In this document: piece by piece, positions 1 through 5,163 of the stretch
How positions within the stretch are numbered: position 1 is the first letter of the stretch
How the letters are laid out: every line of letters begins with the position of its first letter
Source of the DNA: Thermaerobacter marianensis
Lineage (GTDB): Bacteria > Bacillota > Sulfobacillia > DYIH01 > DYIG01
DNA length: 5,181 bases
Direction of reading: 5' to 3'
Assembly: GCA_020723725.1 (NCBI GenBank)
Contig: DYIG01000123.1
Coordinates: 1 to 5,181 of the forward strand
Notes under the pieces: generated by a model
Told to the model about the DNA's origin: nothing
The model's database searches: none
What the model saw: the letters and a program-made list of their open reading frames with translations, nothing else
Made by a program: the position numbers and the translations under genes

Positions 1-2210
1 TCAGGACTCATGTATTCTCCTTCTAATGCCCTGCGATGCACTTCAGCAAGTGCGTCATGCAAGGATTTTCCATACCCGAGCTTCTCATGGAAACCAGGGT
101 TGAACCCGTAGAAGAACCTTAGCTTGAACTGATAGGGGCATTCGAAGTAGTATTTCAGTTCACTAAATGTGAGTGCCACCTCAACCTCTGCTTTTGCTGG
201 CGTTGGTTTTACTTTTATAACGCCAGGCAGGTTTGGTTCCCGGGTAAGTACGTATTCCGATGCCCGCACCTCATTTATAAACGACGATTCGTGAGAATAC
301 TGGCCCCCCGCTGCCTCAGGCGCCCAGGTACAATAGAGATATTTCTTGCTCCTCGTCAGGGCTACGTAGAAAAGCCTTCTCTCATCTTCTTCGGAACCCA
401 CATAACGGTCGGCTCCGATTACAGCGTCCCAAGGGAGGACATGCCACCACTGCCTGCCTCCCGCCTTACGGGTGGGGAATCTGTTCTTAACCAAATTGGG
501 GATGAACACTGCAGGAAATTCCATGCCTTTGGCTTGATGCACGGTCATGATCTGGACCGCATCCGGCTGCGCGAACCCGGCGTCCTCCCAGCCCTCAGGA
601 TAATAGTCCGGCGCCTGATGACGGAGAAAGCCCGCAAAGCCGCTATATAAGGATTCGGGATCACTGTGAAAATGGATTTCCTCGTAGTCCGTGATTACCT
701 GACTGAACTGCCCGAGGTTGTAGTAGACCAATTCGCCACGGGTTCGGTCGCCCTCGTTATAATCGGGTACCCGTTCTTCCCTTAACTCGGCGTGTTCAAG
801 GAAACCCATATAGGTTCGTTGCAGGGAATAGGTACTCTTTTGCCATTGCTCGGGCCAGCGCGCTCGTTCAGCATCGAGCCACCGAATAGCATCTTTAAGC
901 CTTTCCTCGGTAATCCCCAGATCCGCCCTCCGCCAGAGTTGTAGCAGTGTGTCTCGATTGATGTCTCTGATTAAGTAATAAAATATTCCGGATGCAGCCT
1001 GGGCCTCGGGCGTATCGAACAAACCACTTATTCCTTTAACGATATATGGTATCCTTGCTGCTCGCAGTGCGTTGATAATTGGACCAGCACTGTTCTTGAC
1101 ACTCCGGCAGAGGATCGCGGAATCGGACCAGGAAAGCCCGCGTGTCAGGCCTTTTTCTGTAAATGGTACGCCGCGTAGAGCTATAATTTTATCAACAATC
1201 CATCGTGCTTCCTCATCCGGATCGGCAAAGTTTAGGCAGAGTATATCACCGTATTCGAATGGCTGCTTTTCTTGACTCCGCATGGGCTTGGTTAACCGCC
1301 GCCCATTTCGTCTGACGATGTTCAGCGCCGTTTCCACCACGCCTTTGGTGCTTCGAAAATTTTCCCCCAGAGGTATCTTTGTAACCGTTGGATACCGCTC
1401 CGAAAACGTCAGGATATTATCAATGTCACTCCCATTCCACTGGTAGATGGTTTGATCATCGTCTCCGACCACACACAACTGTGCACCCAGATCGTGAAGT
1501 TGCTTTATCAGAGTCTCCTGTAAAGGATTAACATCCTGATACTCATCCATAACGAGGTACTTAACCCAAGCCGCTATCTTGTTCCTCAAGTCGTTATCTC
1601 TCGCCAAAGCCCGTACCGCTTCCCTCAAGATAGTGGTGTAATCCAGGTATCGTTTGCGATCAAGCAGCGCTTGGTATTTGGCCAACGCCTGCCATACTGG
1701 ATGGTCACCCAAGGCTGTCTCATCAATCTCGGCCTCGCGGACGATAGAGAGTATCTTCTGGTACAATTTCGAATCCACCCAACGTTTTAGGGGCTTTCCC
1801 TCGTGGGTCATGAGATCGCTTAGGCCGGATTCCTGGCTATGGCGGTCGATCAAGAGACGTTGCTGTATCTCGCTGAGAACCCGGTATTTGAGAAACCGAT
1901 ACTGGTACGTTTGAAGTAGATCGAGGCAAAATCCATGTATGGTTCCTATGAACATTTCTGCCAAGCCAAGGTCTGCCCCCATTTGCTCTCGGCAGAGGAA
2001 ATGAATTCGGTTCTTCAGCTCTCCTGCGGCCTTTTCGGTAAATGTGAAGGCAACGATATTAGCTGGAGTAACTCCTTCTTGTTTCAGAATATTTACAATA
2101 CGCTGAGCAATAACCTGTGTTTTTCCTGAACCAGCGCAAGCAATGATTTGCAAATTACTATCCAAGTGCCTGATAGCTTTAAGCTGATTTTCCGTATATT
2201 CCACGCTCAT
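1..2210 (-). CDS. UvrD/Rep-type superfamily 1 DNA helicase with C-terminal RecB/Cas4-like nuclease domain (partial, 3' end outside window)
   Basis: The frame stays open from ATG at 2210 to the window edge (736 codons plus two bases), so the C-terminus is missing. It should be an ATP-driven 3'-5' DNA translocase acting in the cytoplasm. All SF1A motifs are visible: Q-motif YTENQ (5-9), Walker A AGSGKT (26-31), motif Ia AFTFTEKAA (54-62), GTIHGF (89-94), Walker B MDEYQD (221-226, D222/E223), motif III VVGDDDQTIYQW (247-258), NFRS (284-287), motif V VHQAKGMEF (557-565) and motif VI ERRLFYVALTR (610-620). From about residue 680 a RecB-family nuclease begins: FSELKYYFECPYQFKLR (682-698) and GKSLHDALAEVH (714-725), where H718 is the motif I histidine. 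The catalytic Asp and ExK would lie beyond base 1. C691 sits where AddB/Cas4 nucleases carry their first Fe-S cysteine, but the other three cannot be seen. An in-frame TAA directly precedes the ATG, so no longer start exists; GTG at codon 3 is an alternative, better spaced from the G-rich leader. Composition is less GC-rich than in the upstream genes. Repair or phage defence are both possible roles. Confidence 0.93.
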   Translation of the reverse strand, partial: MSVEYTENQLKAIRHLDSNLQIIACAGSGKTQVIAQRIVNILKQEGVTPANIVAFTFTEKAAGELKNRIHFLCREQMGADLGLAEMFIGTIHGFCLDLLQTYQYRFLKYRVLSEIQQRLLIDRHSQESGLSDLMTHEGKPLKRWVDSKLYQKILSIVREAEIDETALGDHPVWQALAKYQALLDRKRYLDYTTILREAVRALARDNDLRNKIAAWVKYLVMDEYQDVNPLQETLIKQLHDLGAQLCVVGDDDQTIYQWNGSDIDNILTFSERYPTVTKIPLGENFRSTKGVVETALNIVRRNGRRLTKPMRSQEKQPFEYGDILCLNFADPDEEARWIVDKIIALRGVPFTEKGLTRGLSWSDSAILCRSVKNSAGPIINALRAARIPYIVKGISGLFDTPEAQAASGIFYYLIRDINRDTLLQLWRRADLGITEERLKDAIRWLDAERARWPEQWQKSTYSLQRTYMGFLEHAELREERVPDYNEGDRTRGELVYYNLGQFSQVITDYEEIHFHSDPESLYSGFAGFLRHQAPDYYPEGWEDAGFAQPDAVQIMTVHQAKGMEFPAVFIPNLVKNRFPTRKAGGRQWWHVLPWDAVIGADRYVGSEEDERRLFYVALTRSKKYLYCTWAPEAAGGQYSHESSFINEVRASEYVLTREPNLPGVIKVKPTPAKAEVEVALTFSELKYYFECPYQFKLRFFYGFNPGFHEKLGYGKSLHDALAEVHRRALEGEYMSP

Positions 2211-2289
2211 TTACCCCCAACCCAACCGATTAATTTGGGATCATCGACTTGGGATCATCGAAGTCGGCGTTGCCTATATCGGGACTCCC
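2211..2289 (-). promoter_or_regulatory. Intergenic leader of the helicase gene
   Basis: This 79-base gap separates the nuclease gene stop from the helicase ATG. It holds a 14-base-period tandem repeat and a short dyad (separate entries). Next to the ATG the minus strand reads GGTTGGGTTGGGGGTAA, a G-rich stretch that offers only a weak ribosome binding site (GGGGG three bases before ATG, nine before the alternative GTG). I see no clear -35/-10 pair and no hairpin followed by a T-run, so the helicase may be read through from upstream. Its own promoter cannot be excluded. Confidence 0.4.
2235..2261. repeat. Two tandem copies of TTGGGATCATCGA (14-base period)
   Basis: The 13-base word TTGGGATCATCGA occurs at 2235-2247 and again at 2249-2261, separated by one C. 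The second copy is bracketed by CGACTT (2245-2250) and AAGTCG (2261-2266), giving a six-base dyad with a ten-base loop. The pair lies about 25 bases upstream of the helicase start, a plausible place for an operator. Equally it may be a simple slippage duplication. The repeat itself is directly visible; a function is not. Confidence 0.7.
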
Positions 2290-2862
2290 TCACCCACCAT
2301 ACCCCACCGTCTCGCCTTCCTGCCCCTCGTCGCCCACCGTCTGCAGTTCCGCCTCCAGTTGCTCGACCGTGGGGAGGCTGCCCTTCAGATGCTCGGGCAG
2401 GGCCTGGGCAAGCCGGTATTCCGCCACCCCGATCGGTTTGTGCACGTCGCGCAGGGCGTACTCCACGATGACGCGGTTCCTGCCCTTGCAGAGCAGAATC
2501 CCGATCGTTGGGTTGTCCTGCGGATGGCGCAGGAGGTCATTCACCGCCGAGAGGTAGAAGTTCAACTTGCCGGCATATTCGGGCTTGAACTCGGCCGCCT
2601 TCAGTTCGACCACGACGAAGGCGCGCAGCTTCAGGTGGTAGAACAGGAGGTCGAGATAGAAGTCCTCGCCGCTGACCACGAGGTGGTGGTTGCTGCCGAC
2701 GAAGGCGAAGCCGACCCCTAACTCGAGCATGAAGCCCTTCATGTGCTCCAGCAATCCCCTGTGAAGGTCGCGTTCGACGGCGGCGTCGTGCAGGGTGAGG
2801 AAGTCGAAGTTGTAGGGGGCTTTGAGAATCTGCTGCGTCGTTTGGAAATCAGGAATACTCAT
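2290..2862 (-). CDS. DUF1016 (YhcG-type) PD-(D/E)XK nuclease, C-terminal domain only
   Basis: This 190-residue protein matches the C-terminal nuclease domain of the DUF1016/YhcG family almost end to end. Recognisable family blocks are ILKAPYNFDF (12-21), FVGSNHHLVVSGEDFYLDLLF (about 54-74), AFVVVELKA (81-89), FKPEYAGKLNFYLSAVNDLLR (about 92-112) and KPIGVAEY (142-149). D71 and E86-x-K88 fit the PD-(D/E)XK metal-binding triad, so the domain looks catalytically intact. Full family members are usually around 350 residues, with an N-terminal DUF1016_N domain that is absent here. The start is well supported: GGAGG lies eight bases before the ATG. The gene begins 24 bases after the ORF6N stop, in the same frame, so only a TAG and eight codons separate them. 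Family members often sit near type I R-M genes; substrate and role are not established by this sequence. The C-terminal tail after residue 173 is Gly/Glu-rich and probably disordered. Confidence 0.9.
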   Translation of the reverse strand: MSIPDFQTTQQILKAPYNFDFLTLHDAAVERDLHRGLLEHMKGFMLELGVGFAFVGSNHHLVVSGEDFYLDLLFYHLKLRAFVVVELKAAEFKPEYAGKLNFYLSAVNDLLRHPQDNPTIGILLCKGRNRVIVEYALRDVHKPIGVAEYRLAQALPEHLKGSLPTVEQLEAELQTVGDEGQEGETVGYGG

Positions 2863-2870
2863 CGGCCTTC

Positions 2871-2875
2871 CCTCC
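2871..2875 (-). promoter_or_regulatory. Ribosome binding site GGAGG of the DUF1016 nuclease gene
   Basis: The minus strand reads GGAGG followed by GAAGGCCG and ATG, an eight-base spacing. It decides the start of the short nuclease at 2862. It also argues that the protein is made as a separate product rather than as a remnant of a longer frame. Confidence 0.75.
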
Positions 2876-2886
2876 GTTTGATGCCA

Positions 2887-3411
2887 CTACTCCACCACAA
2901 ACCCAATCCGCCGCCGCTGCGTTTCCGGAGGGGTCATCAATTCCCGAATCGCCTCGAAGACCACCTTGAACTGGGCATCATACTTTCTCTCCAGCTCCTC
3001 GAGCTTGCGCGCCAATTCCGCGTTGGAGGCCAGCATCTCCCGCAGGCGTACGAAGGCACGCATGATCTCGATGTTGACCTGAATCGCCCGCTCACTTCTC
3101 AACACGCTGGACAACATGGCGACCCCTTGTTCCGTAAAGGCATACGGCGGATAGCGCCGGCCGCCTCGCTTGGTTTCCATGTTTGAGGTCACAAATCGTG
3201 ACCTCAAACCGGCGAATTCCTCGGGGGTCAGTTGGAACATGAAATCGCTTGGGAACCGCTCGATATTGCGCTTGACCGCCTGCACCAGCGCCTTGGTGGG
3301 CACCTCGTAGAGCATCGCCAGGTCGGCGTCCAGCATGACCCGGTGCCCACGGATCCATAGAATGGACAGTTCGATTTGCTCCACCGGGACGATGCCCTTC
3401 TTATAACCCAT
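2887..3411 (-). CDS. ORF6N-domain protein
   Basis: This 174-residue protein has an N-terminal ORF6N domain at about 11-100. Typical blocks are ILWIRGHRVMLDADLAMLYEV (about 17-37), KRNIERFPSDFMFQLTPEE (47-65), and GGRRYPPYAFTEQGVAMLSSV (about 83-103). A charged helical segment at about 117-160 (REMLASNAELARKLEELERKY) looks like a coiled coil for self-association, and the RRRIGF ending (167-171) is common in the family, so the protein seems complete. ORF6N domains are known from phage antirepressor-like and putative DNA-binding proteins and often occur beside hsd genes; a biochemical role is not established. The ATG lies inside the end of hsdM: ATGGGTTATAA holds this start and the hsdM TAA, an 11-base overlap that suggests translational coupling. 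Its leader is G-rich (GGGGGTTGGGGT) without a classic SD. An intragenic inverted repeat at 3181-3209 encodes residues around 68-77. Confidence 0.9.
   Translation of the reverse strand: MGYKKGIVPVEQIELSILWIRGHRVMLDADLAMLYEVPTKALVQAVKRNIERFPSDFMFQLTPEEFAGLRSRFVTSNMETKRGGRRYPPYAFTEQGVAMLSSVLRSERAIQVNIEIMRAFVRLREMLASNAELARKLEELERKYDAQFKVVFEAIRELMTPPETQRRRIGFVVE
3181..3209. repeat. Perfect 12-base inverted repeat with 5-base loop inside the ORF6N gene
   Basis: The arms GTTTGAGGTCAC (3181-3192) and GTGACCTCAAAC (3198-3209) are exact reverse complements flanking AAATC. In the ORF6N frame the element encodes the segment GLRSRFVTSN. It could fold as a hairpin in mRNA or serve as a protein-binding palindrome in DNA. 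Its codons (TTG, AGG, TCA, CGA, TCA) contrast with the CTG, CGC and TCC style of the surrounding gene, which hints at constraint on the nucleotides themselves. Confidence 0.9.
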
Positions 3412-4939
3412 ACCCCAACCCCCGCAGGTTCTCCCGGATCGCCTGCTCCAGCCGCGCCGACTCGGCGAACTGCTCCGCCAACTGCTTCGTCAGGCGGGCC
3501 ATCTTCTCGGCGAAGGGTTCGTCGTCATCCTCTTGCGCCGCGGCGCCGACGTAGCGGCCGGGGGTGAGGACGAAGCCGTGGGCCTCGATCTCACGCGTCG
3601 TGACCGACTTGCAGAAGCCGGGGACGTCCTCATAGGCGCCGGCCTCCTTCTGGCCGCGCCAGGCGTGGTAGGTGCGGGCGATGCGGGCGATCTCCTCGTC
3701 GGTCAGTTCCCGGTGGGTGCGGTCCACCATTACGCCCAGCCTGCGGGCGTCGATGAAAAGGGTCTCGCCGCGCCGGTCCCGGTAGCGCGGATCAGCCTTG
3801 TTCCGGGCCAGGAACCACAGGCAGGCGGGGATCGGGGTGGTGTAGAAGAGCTGGCCCGGCAGGGCGATCATGCAGTCCACCAAGTCGGCCAGGACGATGT
3901 TCTTGCGGATCTCCCCCTCCCCGCTCTGGTTGGAGGACATGGAGCCGTTGGCCAGGACGAAGCCGGCCACGCCGTTCGGCGCCAGGTGGTGAATGATGTG
4001 CTGCACCCAGGCGAAGTTGGCGTTGCCCACCGGCGGCACGCCGTACCGCCAGCGCGCGTCCTCCCGCAGCAGTTCGCCCTTCCAGTCGCTCACGTTGAAG
4101 GGCGGGTTGGCCAGGACGAACATCCCGCCCGACCCGCAGCAGGGGTCGTAGACCCGGCCGCGGAAGGGTTCCAGCATCTCCACCAAGAGGCGCACGACGC
4201 ACCGGGGCGTGTAGAACTCGCCGCCGCCCTTGCCCTCGGCGCCGGCGAAGCGGCCCAGGAAGTACTCATAGACCCGGCCCAGCACGTCCTTGGACCGGCT
4301 CTCGGCGTCGCCCAGACCGATGGTTGCCACCAGGTCGATCAGCTCGCCCAGGGTGTGCTGGTCCAGGGTGGGGCGGGCGTAGTCCTTGGGCAGGACGCCC
4401 CGCAGGCTCGGGTTCTCCTTTTCGATGGCCGCCATGGCAGCGTCGACCCGCCGGCCGATGTCCGGCTGCTTGGCGGCCGCCTGGAGGGCGGACCAGCGGG
4501 CCTCAGCCGGCACCCAGAAGACGTTGGCGCCCAGGTACTCGTCCCGGTCCTCCAGGCACGCCTCGCGCTCGGCCTCGGTGCGGCAGAAGTAATCGGAGGC
4601 GGGGTCGCGGGTGGCCGCCTCCAGCCAGTCCCGCCGCTCGGCGAAGGCGTCGGAGATGTACTTGAGGAAGATGAGCCCCAGGACCACGTGCTTGGATTCG
4701 GCCGGGTCCACGTTGTTGCGCAGCTTGTCGGCCGCCTCCCACAGCTTGGCCTCGAAGCCCAGGGCGGCGCCGTTCCTGGCGGCGGCCTTGCCGGCGGCGC
4801 CTTGGCGCGAGGCACGAGCGAGGCCGGCGCGCGGGGTGCGCGAGGCGCGTGCGGTGCGCGGGGTGTGGGCGGCGCCGGCGCGTGAGGCGCTGGTGGCGCC
4901 GGCGCGGGTGCCTTGGCGGGTGCGGGTGGCGTCGGGCAT
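3401..4939 (-). CDS. hsdM: Type I restriction-modification DNA methyltransferase subunit M, with internal in-frame deletion
   Basis: HsdM normally pairs with HsdS to transfer a methyl group from SAM to adenine N6. The 512-residue product has a basic low-complexity leader (3-58) and an HsdM_N helical domain (about 60-200, LWEAADKLRNNVDPAE, HVVLGLIFLKYISDAF). The methylase core follows, with GGEFYTPRCVVRLLVEML (239-256), SAM-binding motif I DPCCGSGG (265-272), catalytic motif IV NPPF (278-281), GNANFAWVQHIIHHLAP (305-321) and NGSMSSNQSGEGEIRK (331-346). The C-terminal helices end at GYGL. Family members have roughly 65 residues between GGMFV and ILANPPF, including the acidic SAM-ribose contact (usually YGQE). 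Here V275 is joined directly to L276 at base 4114/4115. The frame is kept, but the SAM pocket should be broken, so methylation is probably lost. GGAGG seven bases before the ATG fixes the start. The gene overlaps the ORF6N gene by 11 bases, and no hsdS follows. Confidence 0.93.
   Translation of the reverse strand: MPDATRTRQGTRAGATSASRAGAAHTPRTARASRTPRAGLARASRQGAAGKAAARNGAALGFEAKLWEAADKLRNNVDPAESKHVVLGLIFLKYISDAFAERRDWLEAATRDPASDYFCRTEAEREACLEDRDEYLGANVFWVPAEARWSALQAAAKQPDIGRRVDAAMAAIEKENPSLRGVLPKDYARPTLDQHTLGELIDLVATIGLGDAESRSKDVLGRVYEYFLGRFAGAEGKGGGEFYTPRCVVRLLVEMLEPFRGRVYDPCCGSGGMFVLANPPFNVSDWKGELLREDARWRYGVPPVGNANFAWVQHIIHHLAPNGVAGFVLANGSMSSNQSGEGEIRKNIVLADLVDCMIALPGQLFYTTPIPACLWFLARNKADPRYRDRRGETLFIDARRLGVMVDRTHRELTDEEIARIARTYHAWRGQKEAGAYEDVPGFCKSVTTREIEAHGFVLTPGRYVGAAAQEDDDEPFAEKMARLTKQLAEQFAESARLEQAIRENLRGLGYGL
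4112..4117 (-). other. Deletion junction in hsdM joining motif I to motif IV
   Basis: The minus strand reads ATG TTC GTC CTG GCC AAC CCG CCC, giving MFV-LANPP. In ordinary HsdM proteins MFV is followed by a variable helix, the YGQE segment and a DY-I-LANPP block. The missing block is therefore close to 65 residues and a multiple of three bases. The exact length depends on the closest intact homologue, which I know only as a family pattern. A biological deletion or an assembly collapse would look the same here. Confidence 0.8.
4766..4933 (-). repeat. GC-rich imperfect repeats coding for the Arg/Ala-rich N-terminus of HsdM
   Basis: This stretch encodes residues 3-58, made almost only of A, R, T, G, S and P with 11 arginines, one lysine and a single acidic residue (D3). 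Two near copies follow each other: TPRTARASR (26-34) and TPRAGLARASR (35-45). At DNA level GGCGCCGGCGCG occurs twice around 4870-4905 and variants of GTGCGCGGGGTG recur. It looks like an expanded simple repeat. Usual HsdM proteins have only a short leader before the GFEAKLW block. Confidence 0.75.
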
Positions 4940-4946
4940 GGCGCGG

Positions 4947-4951
4947 CCTCC
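4947..4951 (-). promoter_or_regulatory. Ribosome binding site GGAGG of hsdM
   Basis: The minus strand reads GGAGG, then CCGCGCC, then ATG: seven-base spacing. It supports ATG 4939 as the true start. The basic N-terminal extension is therefore probably translated rather than being an artefact of an over-long start call. Confidence 0.75.
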
Positions 4952-4965
4952 ACAGGTGCAAATCG

Positions 4966-4987
4966 CCCGGCGAGGCGTGCCGCCGGG
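4966..4987 (-). promoter_or_regulatory. GC-rich hairpin in the hsdM leader
   Basis: The arms CCCGGCG (4966-4972) and CGCCGGG (4981-4987) pair perfectly around an eight-base loop. The structure ends about 26 bases before the ATG and about 14 before the SD, so in mRNA it would sit next to the ribosome entry site. There is no T-run after it on the minus strand, so it is not a standard intrinsic terminator. In DNA this GC-rich, such hairpins also arise by chance. Confidence 0.4.
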
Positions 4988-5149
4988 GCTCTTAAGTCAC
5001 TTACCCGCGGGATTCGACAAAAGGGCGGGGTTTCCTGCTTTGGGGGTTTGCTGGTTAAGCATTGCGCGACGGGGCCGCCAACCAGCCGTCGACACCGGTA
5101 ATGGAATGCCTGCCGGCGGGGATCCGTCATCGCCTTTGGACCGTGGGTG

Positions 5150-5163
5150 GTGAAGTACTTCAC
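5150..5163. promoter_or_regulatory. Perfect 14-base palindrome, candidate operator
   Basis: GTGAAGTACTTCAC equals its own reverse complement, with half-sites GTGAAGT and ACTTCAC. It lies about 210 bases upstream of the hsdM start and reaches no further than 14 bases. A dimeric regulator could bind it. Alternatively it belongs to a feature outside the window. The palindrome is certain, its use as an operator is not. Confidence 0.35.

Noticed and set aside
291..2129. Short plus-strand frames of 64 to 119 codons opposite the helicase gene
   Set aside because: All are antisense to an unbroken helicase frame carrying every SF1 motif, and none has a convincing SD or family resemblance.
2235..2261. 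Start of a CRISPR array or iteron block
   Set aside because: There are only two copies, 13 bases long and one base apart, with no spacers and no further units.
2211..2289. Intrinsic terminator after the nuclease gene
   Set aside because: The only dyad (CGACTT/AAGTCG) is short and has no T-run behind it on the minus strand.
2887..2889. TAG as a nonsense mutation splitting a fused ORF6N-DUF1016 gene
   Set aside because: The ORF6N protein ends with a family-typical RRRIGF tail and the next gene has its own GGAGG and ATG, so two genes are the better reading; shared frame is kept only as a finding.
2359..3186. Plus-strand frames opposite the DUF1016 and ORF6N genes (2359-2721, 2743-3186)
   Set aside because: They are mirror frames of conserved minus-strand proteins and show no domain of their own.
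3533..4885. 450-codon open frame on the plus strand opposite hsdM
   Set aside because: It is antisense to a well-conserved HsdM, its product is a low-complexity Gly/Val/Leu/Ala string with no recognisable domain, and long antisense frames are expected in GC-rich genes.
4991..5020. Sigma-70 promoter TTGTCG / CTTAAG before hsdM
   Set aside because: Four of six and three of six matches with an 18-base spacer are too weak to annotate as a promoter on their own.
4339..5163. 274-codon minus-strand frame starting with GTG at the 14-base palindrome
   Set aside because: Most of it overlaps hsdM in another frame and reads as Pro/Ala/Arg/Ser-rich shadow sequence; the first 70 codons match nothing I recognise and no SD precedes the GTG.
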